This document shows positions 11,700 through 24,429 of a DNA stretch of 64,000 bases, piece after piece. The notes beneath the pieces are model-generated. The model was not told the origin of the DNA and did no database searches. It worked only from the letters and a program-made list of their open reading frames with translations. The position numbers were made by a program, and so were the translations under genes. Origin of the DNA: Ectobius pallidus (lineage: Eukaryota > Arthropoda > Insecta > Blattodea > Ectobiidae); the NCBI GenBank assembly GCA_964059195.1, contig CAXKWD010000006.1, positions 69,147,073 to 69,211,072 on the forward strand, written 5' to 3'. Position 1 is the stretch's first letter. Each line of letters opens with the position of its first letter.

Positions 11700-14600
11700 A
11701 AAAAAATGAAGTGTAAAAATGTACAAAATGTCAGTGATTGAGTGAGTAATTGAGTTAGCCATATGGTTTTATAGTATAGTTAAGTATTCCACGTGTAAGT
11801 GTAAGGTTAACAAATGATTTTGTATAATTTTCGGTTGTCCCCTGTCGACTACAATCGATTGTTGCAAACGGGCCGATTATAGGAGGCCGACTTGTGAGGC
11901 ATTGATTCTCGATAGCACATGAGGTTAGCCCCCTGATAATAATTTAGAAGGCACGAAACAGAGCAGAAGAGGAAGGGAGACTTTCGGGCTTTCGGTTAGC
12001 AGACCAAGTCCACTGTGGCTCATGCGATCAAGTCGGTATTAAAATAAATGTGTGCTGCTTAAGATCCTCTTATTTTTCATAAAATATCGTAAAAATAGTG
12101 TGGCTCTCACAGTGATAAAATTAATAATAATAACTTAATATAATAGCTTTGATACAATTAAAACGACTTGACCACGAGAAATATGTTTTCCTCCCATGCC
12201 AGTTTTATATAGTCTAACAACAAAAATGGATGTCTCAGTTAAATTTGTACAGTACGGTGCAATAGATAAATCATATCTACCAGTATCAATGAAGGTGTGA
12301 TATTTTGGGAATAACGAAAAACGCGAAATATGTTAAAACATAATTATAAGGCTAGAAAATCCATATTTCTTAATGAATTTCAGAAAATTAATGGCGGGAA
12401 CATGCAAATTTCATAATGAAAGTAACATACTTATGTGAAATTTATTCGCAAATTACCGCGAAATTGATAAACATCCACGAAATCAGCACATAATCAAGAC
12501 ATTTTCAACCAAATCATCTTTTCTAAAGGACGTAATTTACAAGAAATCCATATTTCTTTTAAAAAATATTCTGAAAACTGTGTTTTAAGTGATTGACCTA
12601 ATTCACAAATATCCTTACTAGTCTAAGGGGTGAAATGCAACAAAAAATTAAACGAAGGATCAATAAGTGGCAATAAAAAGTTAACTCACTTTATAAAAGA
12701 AGACCATGCAGGAGAAAAAAGTGAAGTGACTGCATCAACATTATTCTAGTAGATCACAATACAGTATTTTTCTGGGAAGTCTAGGCATTCTGTAGTTTCA
12801 GTGTTAAATGTATTCAATGAGAGAAGATTTTCTGGGTAGGCCTATAAATGCTTTTTCCAGATCGATTCTTTTTTCGTTATTTTCATTACGTGTAGAAAGA
12901 AGCCCTTCTCAGTCCTCATATGGATGAAAAAGAGTATATAGGCCTACATAGAAATGAAGCAATAACTCAACTATTTTGTGTTGCTAAGAAAGGGAGTTTA
13001 ATTAAAAAAAGGTAATTTTTCCAGGGCAAGAAATAGCCAATGCACAAAATATTCACCGAAATCAGATCACTTTAATCGCCGAGATCAGGGTAAAATATAC
13101 ACCACTAAATCACACCAATAAACATGCTACTTAAGCATTACAAACAAAATAGCCTAGCATTTACAAAAATGCCGTGTGAAACTTAGAATTAAAGACCTAA
13201 TGCAAAATGGGCAAAGCATAATTGTCGAGACCCGTACTTCAAAACCAAGACGCCCATCATAAAATAAAATAAAAAGTAAAACACAATATGACACGAATTT
13301 TGTTATAGATAGTTCTGTGAGAGGAGAGGCCTTGGCGAATGATTTGGTTCAACTCGCAGGCCCTAAATGATACATTTTATTTTATACCACGATCTAGCGA
13401 AAGTAACGAGATTTCCGCCATATTTCTTTCCTCGAATCATGAAGAAATTCGTGATTGAACGTTAGAGGTGTGTCGTCACACCGCCAGAGCAGCTAAAATT
13501 ATGTGTAAACAGGTTCACAAAACTCGCAGGAGATATTATATTATGGTATATTTTCGAGACGGGAAAATTCAGTATGCTGTACTAAACTAAGTTTTGACTC
13601 AGTTTATGCTATATTATTTTACAAATGGTGAATTCAAAGGTCATTCATTCACTTTTGACCCCTGCTAGAACTGCTTAACGTGATGGTTTGAAATAATAAT
13701 CACTTTACTACAATACAGCTAATATTTCCTTATCTGCGTATTCAAGAGATATTATAAAGATACAACTTATTTTAAAACATGGCTGTAACTGAAGCTTTAT
13801 CCCATGATAATGGGTATTCCTATTTCTACTCTCCTACGCCCATCTGTTTCCAGCACCGTTAGACTGCGTTGAAAGCTTTTCTAGGTTCACTATCAACATA
13901 GAAACGACAGAAAATTTTATTCGCGTCTTCTTTGACTTCCTTACAAACTATAACTTTTATTCACGACAACACCCGAGTTTCCTCTCTAACATGTACTTTC
14001 AATTCTTCTTTGCGTTTTCACTTTTCTTCCCGGAGTTGAATGCTAACAGGACAATAATTGAATCTTCTACAGAGAGAAAATGGGCAAAAAATAGGAATTT
14101 TACTCTCATGTTTTATACATAAAAGGTTCCTGTAAGAATTGGGAAATCAATATAATTAGACCTACGTGTCTACAAATAATAACAATAATAATAGGCCTAA
14201 TAATAATGATAAGGCTCATTTTGATATATTTTATGCAATACGATGAAAGTACGATGGGATATGTAATTAAATGTGTATAATTAGTTTATTAAACCAATAG
14301 GCTTATTTTGTAGTGGAGTTGGAATTTAATAATAATTGCATCTAAGAATCAAACAGTTTAAATCATTAGTAGAAGTATATTATAAAATAATAAATCAAAA
14401 GCTACGCTGATAGCCTAAAGTAACAAGATAAAGAGCCACACCTATTAAGTACAATAGTAATCTCAACCAAAGCATGAACAAGTCCATAAACGAACCAATG
14501 CTCTCATAGCGCGGCATTATCACTCTACCATGATTAATTTTGTCAAATGGAGCAATGTTCAGTTTTAACCTGATGACGTGTTCCCAAAAACGTGTGTTTA

Positions 14601-15440
14601 TACGTGTTTACTCGTGTGAGGGCGAAAATTAAATGAAGTGGCAATGACATTGATAGCTCAGTTCATCTTAAAGGCCCCTCCTCCTAAATCAGTTTGCTTC
14701 AAAGTAAGTTACTTCTGAAATCTACAATACAATTGGCATTTATCGAAAACATGACTAAGCTATCACATTTTCTGATCACAGAAAATTAATTTAAATTAAT
14801 TCGATACACGCCGTCTGATATACATGAAAATTTCCATTTATTTTAATATGTCTGGAATTTTCGTCTCGCTTATATGACCCAAGTTTATCTACATCTTATT
14901 TACGGACTTCGCTTAGCCAATAGCCCCTTTTAATCGGGCATATTTCCAAAAAATGTCGCTTCTGCGCTACTTTTGTTTTGCAATTTCAACAAAAGCAAGT
15001 GATGTATGACCCAACCATTTATTTGCGTGTCCCGTTGCGTATATGAAAATATAGTTCGCTACATAATTCTTGATAAAAATTCATGGATATAAGTTAACAA
15101 TAAGAAAATTTCGTTAAAAAGAAGTTAAAACATAGCGTATTAATACCTAACATTCTCATGGCTAGTCTACTAGATAAGAAGCGCGAGTTTCAAAAATGTT
15201 GCAATCATGGCCGGTCGTATGGAGTTCGTAAAGCATGGCAAAAAGAATCATCGAGAAATGACGGAAAACAAATTGATTTGCTAATTTTGTAAAAGTATAA
15301 TCTTTTTATCTTAAAAATTTTAATTTTATTGTGCAGCTGATGTAAAATATAATATTTCGTTTATTTCGAATAAGAGGAACTTTATTGAATATCGTTTGGT
15401 TGGTTGTCTGGAAAATTTCAGCCTTATAGATACTGTAATT
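11700..15440. other. Gene-free AT-rich DNA
   Basis: No open frame, RNA gene or transposon signature that I can support over about 3.7 kb. Confidence 0.6.
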
Positions 15441-15449
15441 AGTAAAGGT

Positions 15450-15685
15450 TTTCAGCTCTCGTGATCGTGGGAATTCTTTTTACCAAGCAGAGTATTTCCA
15501 CGTTTCTTGGTATAAAGGATACCACTGGTTGCCTTTGGTATTTCCTAAGTAAGTAGCACCTCAGTTTGTATCACAAGGCTGAGGGAATCCCGTTCCAGAT
15601 CTCCCATACCTCAGAAGGTACCGTGGATCGAACCAGTGCCTGCAGATCCGTAGCCAGTGACGCAGGCTACCCCAAAGAAGTGGCA
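15450..15685 (-). mobile_element. tRNA-derived SINE-like fragment, family 3
   Basis: The minus strand carries a B-box-like TGGTTCGATCCAC (about 15,610-15,622) with a plausible A-box region upstream, followed by about 150 bp of less AT-rich body. The body does not match the two other SINE families in the window. Borders are approximate. Confidence 0.45.
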
Positions 15686-16204
15686 TAATCAGTTTTCTCA
15701 GCAGATATTCATTTATATACTAATTACATAACCAAAAAGGTTAATTTAAGTCGTTTTGTCGCATGGAGGAATCAGGTGATGTCAAATGTGATGTTCTGTA
15801 ACATCCACCAGATAGCAGCAGTTGCTGGATAGTTTTATGATCAGCTGTTTTGGATGTTGGGGGAGATTTTGAGTGCATATGGTGAACGCAGAAGTGAAGT
15901 AACGTTTTCCTTCCTTATAATTACAATCTAGCGGTTTAGTAAAATATTATTAACTTTTATTTTATGCCCTTTATGTCCCATATTATAGGATTATGCTCAT
16001 AATTTAAGCAGGGACTCTAATTATGAGTATATATACATGACATCGTTTGATGTCATCATGCATCCATGAGCCTCAGCACTGAGAAGAGCCATGCGTAATT
16101 ATACAGGTTTGTAAACTGAATTAGACCTACAAATAGTTAATGTAGTTATTTTTATCTTTAACTTATGTTCTCTTACTAAATAACTAAACATAAAAAATTA
16201 AAAA

Positions 16205-16850
16205 TTAAATCAGGTAAACTGATATAAGAAAGTGCCAGAATGCTTTTGTTTAAGCAGTGATAATTGGAATTATGATATGCAGAAAATAAGTTATTTTGTA
16301 ATCGATTTCCGGTTTAAGCTCCAGATCGATTCATTAAGCAGGGCTGGAGGAAGTACAAAGGTCTAAAGTTTTATGATTAATCTTAATTCGTACTTGTATA
16401 CACTGATATAAGAAATTCTTAAAATGTCACCAGTTCACAAAATGCACTGGCAGAGTACTCCGCTTAATGTACGAAGGCCTAATTATTTCACAGAAAAAAC
16501 CTTCTGCATTATGTAGTATCCATTTCAATTTGAACAACGAAATAAACAAACATCTGACTGCATTGGAGTCAAGACCCTCAGTGATTAGCAACGCGGCTTT
16601 GTAGTAGCCTATAGTCATGATTTCCCATCTAAAAAGCATGTGACCTTTAATTAGTCGTTACTCCGGTACCGATCAACCGATCTGGTCCAAAATAAATAAG
16701 TTTCTTCACATAGATGTTATAAACGCGTACACCAAGTATAATGAAAATCCGATAAAGCGTATTTGATTTATCGCGCATACAGATAGACGGACAGACATTT
16801 TCCCGCCCCTCACACAATCTCATAAAGGACCATTCTGGCACTTAATAAAG
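16205..16850. mobile_element. Short-TIR DNA element, copy 1
   Basis: Inverted ends AAGTGCCAGAATG (16,230) and CATTCTGGCACTT (16,831-16,843) frame the copy, and AATCAGGTAAACTGATATA sits just outside or at its left end. The same start, body and end recur at 50,350-51,440. The right part (about 16,650-16,840) corresponds to one copy of a ~145-bp unit that is present four times in the other copy, followed by a short GACGGACAGACA tract. Confidence 0.65.
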
Positions 16851-16859
16851 AAAAAAGTG

Positions 16860-18074
16860 CCATAGTAGTGAATAAATTACAAATGAATAACAAATGTGAG
16901 GAATCCGTTTGCCCTGATTGTATGGAGAATTTTCATACCAAATGAACAGAGCAAGGCGGGTTTACTTTTAGTGTAGCGTTTGTTCATATTTAAGATTGTT
17001 CTAGTATAGTATTATTTACATTACTGTTTAGTGAATTATACTATGGTTTATTTTTTCAATATTCTATTTCTTAATTTTTTTTAGGAACTAAATATACTGC
17101 TTATATGATTAATTTTATGCTTAAATCTGCTTTGTCCAATTATCAAAATAGATTTTTATAGATCACCTATTCCTTTCATGGATTGTATACATAAATGAAC
17201 GGCGGCTAATAGATTGGATACATAAATGCATAGCAGCATCACTTAAGCCATACTATGGACTTTACAGAGAAAAATGACCATTCTATACCATTATTAGAGC
17301 ATATTTGAGTAATATTTTTATTTTTTTATTTATTCTAAAGTGAGAAAACTATTTAATGCGAGAAGAGTATACTCGTAGCTCTGGATCACTGTGTATAAAT
17401 TACCGACTGGCAACTGAAGTATGAAAGCAGATATCGATTCTGTATATGAATTCTATAAACTCTGATTATGTCTTAAGTGACAATGTAAAACATTATCAAT
17501 GTACAAAGTAATCAGTGGCTCGGTAGGACGGAACCGAAAGCAACTAATTTTTTTTAGTGTGACGGCTGTCTCATTTAAACTGATTGCATGAGATCGGCCT
17601 TAGTCGGTCGTGAAACAAAGGGAAGGTAAAGTTTAGCTTATTACAAGCCTACCCTTTTCATCCGCCAATATCCAGCCTAATTCCTACATCCTCGTGCAGG
17701 TTTAGCTTCTCTCCGGCCATCGTCCATTCTCTCAGCTTTGTTTGCTGTACAGGATTCTTGTGCGTATGTATATGCATATATGTGTGTTCTCTCGCATTTA
17801 TACGTACACACATTTTTGTTAAGCACGGCTAATCGTACAACCAGATGCACAAAATTACACGATACAACTGTATTCTTTAGCGAAACACAATAGAAAATTC
17901 ATATCATTGCTGGTAACTTAACGTTTTTATGTCACAGAGGATAATAAAAGCTTTCAACTCCTTCATGTGAATAAAAACAAGTGTTCATACAGGTGAAACG
18001 CAGATATTCTTTCCTCTTTCATGTATACAGCAGGATAATAGCATTATTTACTTCATTCATTGATATACTAATAG
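16860..18074. other. Gene-free AT-rich DNA
   Basis: No feature supported. A less AT-rich patch at 17,580-17,770 contains no open frame of note. Confidence 0.55.
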
Positions 18075-18082
18075 GCCTATTA

Positions 18083-18340
18083 CAGCGTTTCCCAACCTTT
18101 ATGAACCCGAGGACCTCTAAAATGTATAAACATTTTTACGGACCCTTAATTTTACATCCCATTTTTAAAAGAAGGCCTATATTCTTAATAATTGGGGTAT
18201 TAATTATAACGAAATATGTGAAAAAATTTTACTTCTTTACTTTCCACTTGCTTTATGATATTTTTAATTATGTCTGCGGACCATCTGCACTATCTTCGCG
18301 GACCACTAGTGGTCCGCAGACCATAGGTTGAGAAACGTTG
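18083..18340. mobile_element. hAT-type MITE (258 bp)
   Basis: Inverted ends CAGCGTTTCCCAACCT and AGGTTGAGAAACGTTG are typical of hAT-Charlie-like MITEs. A subterminal palindrome GCGGACCACTAGTGGTCCGC is present near the right end. The element is flanked by a perfect 8-bp target duplication, GCCTATTA (18,075-18,082 and 18,341-18,348). There is no transposase; it would need an autonomous relative to move. The 116-codon open frame crossing it is incidental. Confidence 0.92.
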
Positions 18341-18778
18341 GCCTATTACAATGAATGGGTCAAATAAAAAAAAACATAAATTGAACTCTATTTGGTTAAG
18401 GGAAATCGTTATGATTCACCTTACTAGTCAATCATACAAGCAATTTTACTAAATGTATTTTTGATATTGTGTTAAGCAAGGCAAATTACATAAATTAATT
18501 ATTACATTAAAATACCAACGATTAATTTAACATGGGTTTTGGACATATCAATTGACCGGTACCGGAATAACGCCTAATTAACGGTTTAAAAATAGCAAAT
18601 CATCACTACACTACAAAGCAGCATGGTTATCTCACTCATCGACATAATTGTTTGCCCACTTCCAGATGAGCCAGAAATTTGAAATGTGGCATACTCACAG
18701 CTCATGGCTTGTATCTGACGGAAATATTCCAAAAGATCTGATTTTTTTATTTTTTACTCACGAAAATAGCCCCAATGG

Positions 18779-19045
18779 AGCTGTTTCCGAACACTCTCAT
18801 ATTATGTTCTTCCCGAAGAGTTAGCGACAACCGGCAGGATAATTATTGACCTATAAAGTTTTATTTTTAGATTTCTGGACAGAAGTCGAGACGACAAAAA
18901 TTTCTTAACTGCATACATACAAGCATTTCTTGATTCCAGTCGACATTTAACTTCTGCCTTAATATTATTTGTATCTGTAATAATATTGCCCCCAGATACT
19001 TGAATTTCTCCACTTGTTCGAATACGAAATATCATTTTCAGCAAG
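18779..19045 (-). pseudogene. LINE reverse-transcriptase C-terminal relic
   Basis: An 80-codon minus-strand frame (19,044-18,802) contains NACMYAVKKFLSSRLLSRNL followed by a KIKLYRSIIILPVV block. This matches the region after the RT domain in many arthropod endonuclease/RT LINEs, where the block is followed by YGCETWTLTLREE. Here a frameshift follows, after which LTLREEHNMRVFGNS can be read in another frame to about 18,780. It is truncated at both ends and dead. Confidence 0.75.
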
Positions 19046-19049
19046 TACT

Positions 19050-21590
19050 TTAATATAAGGAAAATGCAAGAATGTGTGGTTTTCCTTTACTTTCCTTCAT
19101 ATTGAAAACATCAAAGGATTCTACATGTCGTCAATTCATGAAAAACAACCTGGTTATAATACTATAACGCCACGTGTTCATAGGGTTTAATATTCTGACT
19201 GTTATGCTTCTGTGTCACAGAAAACACAACTGCCATACTTTAAAAGTACATTTCCTGATGATTACATTGGTAGAATTCTTCTCTTGCTGGGATGTAAAAG
19301 TGCTCATCTACATAAAATTTCCATCCACAGTACAGTACGTTCCCATTCTTTCTATCTCTCTCGCTTTAATTTCTGTTCATCCGAAATGAAGCCCTTGTAG
19401 ATATTAATATCACGTTTCTGAAATGGTTTGCTGCTCAAAAACTTAATATGCAAATAACGTTAATAGCTAACTGTATTAACTTCGGGTAAAAGGAGTTTCA
19501 ATGGCATTACAAAACTACTTAATGCACATCCATCATTTGTGCCCATGACAGGCTGTTGGTTTGCGTGGGATGGAGTGGGGGTGAGAAAGAGAAGTAACCA
19601 TGAAGAGCAGATACACTACCATTTCACTCGTCAGTTTTCCAGTCTAATTTGGCTCAAGTTAAAGCAGCAATTTGAAACACCAACCACATACAATTTTCAT
19701 TTCGCTTTAATGTAAAGAAACAGACTCTCCACCATTACACCCCGAAGGGAACAAAAACATTTGACAACAGTTACACTTTCATTTTATATGTTACTGGTTT
19801 TTAGTTAGTTTCTGTCTCTCTTTCTTTCTCCCTCTCTCTCTCTCTCTCTCTCTCTCCCCTCTCTCTTTCTCTGAAATGAGAAGAGTTAAGTAGTTTTAAA
19901 TGTATCTTGAGTAAATTAAGATTTAATGTATGCGACTTAGACGGATGAATTTTCGTCACATTTTATTTTCACATCAGAAGAGATATGTAACTCAATATAC
20001 TTTTCTTTTTTTGTAATAGGCTGGAGACATCAGGTTATTGGGTTGTTTCATCTCAAATTGTTTTATTATTCATAAATTTATTTCAATGCTTTTCGGTTTC
20101 TAGTCGGGTAAGTGGATTTATAGCTTCAAATTTGGGCAGCTAGCTTTTCTTTCATCTTCTGCTTTAAAATCATGTTGTGTTGCACTTTGAGCTTTTATCA
20201 ATAAAATAATTTTGTAAAATCTTTATTCTTAACCTCTTCTATTTGCCTAGGCCTTTCGGTTACATGGTACATATAACAGTTTTATTCTTCTTAAATTTGA
20301 CAACAAATCAAGGTGAGTTTGATTTATGATTGCCCTAGGTAACAGAAAGGTCTAGGAGAATAAAACAACTTGAGAATAAAGGTATTACAAAATTATGTTA
20401 TTGGCTGTAAGTGTAATCGCGAAGCAGTGTTAGACTACACAAACACTCGCGTCATTTGAATGATAGTTCTTGCACAAACAGCACAATTCTAAGACTGGCA
20501 ACTGATGTAATAATCGACAAGTAGTAAAATCACTTTATTATTAAAGTGTATTTCGTAAACTTTAACACCAACTATGAATTTCATTACATGCTTAAAAGAG
20601 CTTAACTACCGAAGAAATTAAATACGCGTATTATAGCCATTCTTCAAATAACTTTACATCATAAAAAATAAAGGAAGGAAAAACGCTCGGGTCACAGTGA
20701 CCCTACGCGAATACTTAAGAATTAAGGAATAAGAAATAAGACTGATTGATTTAATAAAAAAATATTTATATCACAAATAAATTGAATAATAAAGGTACGG
20801 TATGTTAACTTAATGTAATTTTCAATCTAACGAAATGCACATATAACAATGTTCTTAAATAAATGTAAAAGCAAAAGACGTCCCATACACGGCACCTATT
20901 CTTTATCAGCGTATTGCAGACATGTGTGGAGGGCAATGAAAAGCCTTCCATTGTGTTCAGGAATGTGTGAGTTTTTGGGAGGGACTTGTGTGAATAAAAT
21001 GCACAGTTCTCTCTCATCTCCCCTCATATAGACTGAGTATATTAAAATCCCCTTCATGTGGAGTAGGACAAAAGGAGCTGCGACGAAATAAGCCTTGAAT
21101 CATTTATCTTTCTGAAAATTTAATACAGTATAAAAATCAGCTTATTGTAGGAAAAACGGCAATGCTTTGAAGTTCTGCACTGCATCAGGAATGAGCATAA
21201 AATGCTACCATAGGCTTCTGTAGAATATTATTAGAATATGGGGGGGAACTATTCGTATTATTTTTCGCGATAATGGTATGTTTTAATTCTACACGATCTA
21301 ATTTTCCTGTCAGGTCTATATAATATAGCGCTGGGTTGGGAAAATCTTTGGTTTCAGCTGAACGATAACAGAGAGTTTTAATTTCATAGGCCTTTGTGCA
21401 TTATTGTATTTAATGCAATAAATGAATGCATGCATGCATAGGCTCAATATTTGTCCTTCCGTCACGTCACTATTTTTCTGAATTGCAGATGTGTAATTGC
21501 AGGTCATGTATAAGTTACCAAATTTTGGTTTCATATGCATACATAACTCTCAAAAATAATATCATGTTCTATACTCTCATGGCTACGTCT
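19050..21590. other. Gene-free DNA with a TC-rich microsatellite
   Basis: The only clear structure is a CT/TTTC microsatellite at 19,811-19,873. Overlapping short frames at 19,174-19,400 and 20,805-21,540 have no recognisable motifs. Confidence 0.6.
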
Positions 21591-21596
21591 CTGGCT

Positions 21597-21965
21597 GAAG
21601 AATGTGGTGCCGTGATCTATCTCCAGTGAACCATTCAGATTGTGAACTGGTTTCGAATTATTGTTATTTTTGTGACAGCTTCCGCTGAAGACGATGACAA
21701 CTCCAATGCCACTACCGAAACATCGTCGCCGCGAAGGTCATGGGCCTTGAAGATTCCCGAAAAAAGGTCCATGGCGAGAACGCTGCAATAGGGAAGCATC
21801 TTTACTAGTGAGTTGCATCGCTCTGGAATCTTTATGTTCTTCCTTTATAATTGAATAGTTCAGATGGGAGATTCATCGCCTTACACTGAAAAGTATGGTG
21901 TCTTGACTTTTCTGCAGTGAACTATGCGGATTGGGAGCTGGTTTTAAATTCTTTTTATGTTGCAG
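21597..21965 (+). repeat. Tandemly duplicated splice-acceptor region (~290-bp period)
   Basis: Two diverged copies of the same 60-80 bp sequence lie about 290 bp apart (21,597-21,678 and 21,889-21,965). Each contains CAGTGAAC followed by AGATTG or GGATTG, then CTGGTTT, and each ends in a T-rich tract with a terminal CAG, which would be a good 3' splice site. This suggests duplication of an intron end plus exon. Confidence 0.5.
21679..21791 (+). pseudogene. Candidate terminal exon, unknown protein
   Basis: After the acceptor TTTTTGTGACAG (21,667-21,678) a frame with two leading bases reads through an acidic, Ser/Thr-rich peptide (SAEDDDNSNATTETSSPRRS) to WALKIPEKRSMARTLQ and a TAG at 21,789-21,791. 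I recognise no family. No matching upstream exon could be found, so it may be a chance frame or a decayed exon. Confidence 0.22.
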
Positions 21966-22114
21966 TTCCCTACCGAAACTGAAGTCCCTGAACATCCAGA
22001 ATGCGATGGAGCCTCGTACTGATTTGCATGCTATCGTGCTTCAAATGATGCGTGCTTCATTCAAACTGATGCAAATATTTATTGTTCACCAGGCAAGGCT
22101 GGTTTCTGCAAACA
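21966..22114 (+). pseudogene. Candidate Cys-rich exon with an in-frame stop
   Basis: It is flanked by a good acceptor (TTTTTATGTTGCAG, ending 21,965) and a strong donor (AAACA|GTGAGT, GT at 22,115). The 149-nt frame encodes a short peptide with five spaced Cys, including ACYRASNDACFIQTDANIYC and GKAGFCK. A TGA at 22,020-22,022 interrupts it, so it is broken as it stands. The Cys pattern suggests a small secreted disulphide-bonded module, but I cannot name a family. Confidence 0.25.
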
Positions 22115-22119
22115 GTGAG

Positions 22120-23280
22120 TGGCTTATAACTATCCTTCAAACAATTTTTCCGAAAAAAAAGTTATAAATAAAAGCTTTAGCGTTAGAGCTGTTTTCGAGA
22201 AAATCGAAAAATAAAATCCTGTAAATGGTAGTAAAAGTAAGATAAAGTAGTTGCCATCTTCGTGTCACATGCCCAGAAGATACCTAACCCAATTAAGTTA
22301 TAACATTATGTTTTCGTACAGTTTTTCGTTCTGGAGCTAGGGCGATCACAGACACATAAACATAAACAGTTTTTCTGATAATAGTATGTATGGATTCAGA
22401 GGACCTCAAAAGTTGTATTTATGCTAAAAACTGAACTTCGAATTTAGGGGTCAAACACAATACTTCCTCTACAAATAGTGCTTATAGTACAGGGATAGTA
22501 GAGGAAGTACTAATGAATTTTACCTATTTCTCAGTGCCTAAATCTATATCTCCCCTCTTAAAACTCAATTTGTCAAAACAGAATAAAAAAAAAACTTAAA
22601 CCCACAAAAAGCACTCCCTCAATGAAGATCCTTCAGTAGTCAAGTTCTTCGTGTAACTTGACTTTCCCTTGGCGCAGCAGAATAATTAATCTTTTATAAA
22701 CAGGAATTTTGAACTTTGTGAAATCTGTATGGTTTTGCTTTAGCTAAATAAATAGTTTGAAGTTAGGAACTAAACGGTATGTTGTCGTTAAATGTTTGTG
22801 TGTCTTTCCTCTTTCTTATTTGCTCCTCACGTTAAAACACTTATCGCAGCTACAGCGAATTTAAAGCTCGGAAGTTAATTGTTCTCTCGCATCTTGTACT
22901 CTGTTTGACTTTTAAACGGATTCTTTATTCACTCCGCAGCTCTTGACGTAGCTTCGTTACTCGCTGTCTTGTTGGAATGAACACTGCTACCAAACAGTTT
23001 TGTAAATTGATATTAGAGGCCGTCGTAAAAAAAAAGCATTTAATGTTGTGAAAACGACAGGAAGGGAAGAATTAGATTGACTGAAAAAATACTACTAAGC
23101 AATACTACAAAAAATGATAAAAAGACTATAATAAGCCTACAAAGTAAAACATAAGACAAAATTGTTTAATGAATAAAGTTTAGACAAAAATACATAACAG
23201 AAAGTAGATTTAAAAACATAATATTTGCATCTGAGCTGTATGTGTGTATAGAATTACTACATTATACATGTGCAAATTAT
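22120..23280. other. Gene-free AT-rich DNA
   Basis: Nothing supported. Confidence 0.55.
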
Positions 23281-23282
23281 AT

Positions 23283-23703
23283 ACTGTATATCCACCGATG
23301 TGGCGTATGGGTTGCGTTCGATGTGGTCCCGGGTTCGATTCCTGGTGAAGATGAATTTCTTAGGTCAAGGTGGGTTTTTCCGAGGCTGAAACGAATGTTG
23401 GAAAACTTGAGGCCCTCGTCCCCGGATACCATCTGGCCCATCAGCGACTTGTTCGGAATGAGTGTGTATGATTGGTGTATCTCGACCTATGAGTTCGCTA
23501 TTCGCGTTGTCTCGGAGGTGGCCCGGCATTCGACTGATCATCCATCGGTGAAGGCCCTCCATGTCCTTGTCTGGTCAAACAGTATGTAGCCTATGTAAGC
23601 CATAAAAACTCTCTCCCTCGACAGAAACCGCGGTCCTATAAGGCCCGGGCGTCATTGGCCGCATAAACGTCCCAAGACGGGGGAGATAAAAAAAAAAAAG
23701 GAG
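23283..23703 (+). mobile_element. tRNA-derived SINE, family 1, with A-rich tail
   Basis: A perfect pol III B box GGTTCGATTCC lies at 23,331-23,341 with a GC-rich tRNA-like head upstream. The body (TTTCTTAGGTCAAGGTGGG..., GAAACGAATGTTGGAAAAC..., CCCCGGATACC) matches the minus-strand SINE at 6,085-6,245. The element ends in GGGGGAGAT and a run of A (about 23,687-23,699). The 115-codon frame across it is not a gene. Confidence 0.7.
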
Positions 23704-24425
23704 AAAGTCGTATACAATTACATTTAAAAAAAACTGAAATCACGGAGAAATAAGTTGAATGCTTATTATTATTATTATTATTATCATGGAGAACATGATA
23801 ATCGATTAATTACTAAGAATGAAAATATAGACTACAAAGCACATACATCAATCTGTAATTTATAATGAACCTCATATCTCAAAGAGGGAGATAAAACTCG
23901 AAGAAAAAAATTGTATTCAATTACAGTAGAATCTCGCTAATCCGGACTAGATGGGACTGGACCCTATCCGGATAAAACAAAATCTGCCTTAAAATGCACG
24001 TACTGTAGGCCTACTGTAATACAATTTTTAGGTAGGTAAAACTATAACAATATAGGGCTTTTCATAAATATAACATTCCATACAACTTAATTTTGGTTTT
24101 AATAGGCCTACCACTGTGTACGTATACCTAATTTTTAAACATACGAGTAGATGTAAGATTGACAAAACAAAACATCTTTGTGGTTAAAATTAAGATTTTA
24201 CTGATGGTTCGTCCGGGTTAGCTGAGTGTCCGGACGAGCGGGGTCGGATTAGTGGAGTCTACTGTACAATGAAAAAAAAATTAAGATGAACAAGATGAAT
24301 GCTTATTTTATGCTCGAATGTAAGGTAAGAATCGATTAACTATTAGGAATGAAAATACAAACTGTAAAGCACATGTATCGATCTATAACATATACCGAAT
24401 CTCATTTCCAAAACTTAAAAGTCAC
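23704..24425. repeat. Diverged ~213-bp tandem duplication
   Basis: Words GTATACAATTACA ... TTGAATGCTTATT ... ATCGATTAATTACTAAGAATGAAAATA ... AAAGCACATACATC (23,710-23,860) recur with divergence from 23,923. The second copy is split by the Tigger MITE at 23,934-24,264 and resumes up to about 24,410. Confidence 0.7.
23934..24264. mobile_element. pogo/Tigger-type MITE (331 bp)
   Basis: The left end CAGTAGAATCTCGCTAATCC and the right end GGATTAGTGGAGTCTACTG (preceded by TC) form the inverted ends typical of Tigger-like Tc1/mariner elements. A TA target duplication flanks it (23,932-23,933 and 24,265-24,266). There is no transposase frame. It inserted into the second copy of a local tandem duplication, so it is younger than that duplication. 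Confidence 0.93.
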
Positions 24426-24429
24426 ACAA

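Noticed and set aside
17981..18331. 116-codon frame as a gene
   Set aside because: Its second half is the hAT MITE at 18,083-18,340.
23242..23589. 115-codon frame as a gene
   Set aside because: It reads through a SINE with a pol III B box and A-rich tail.
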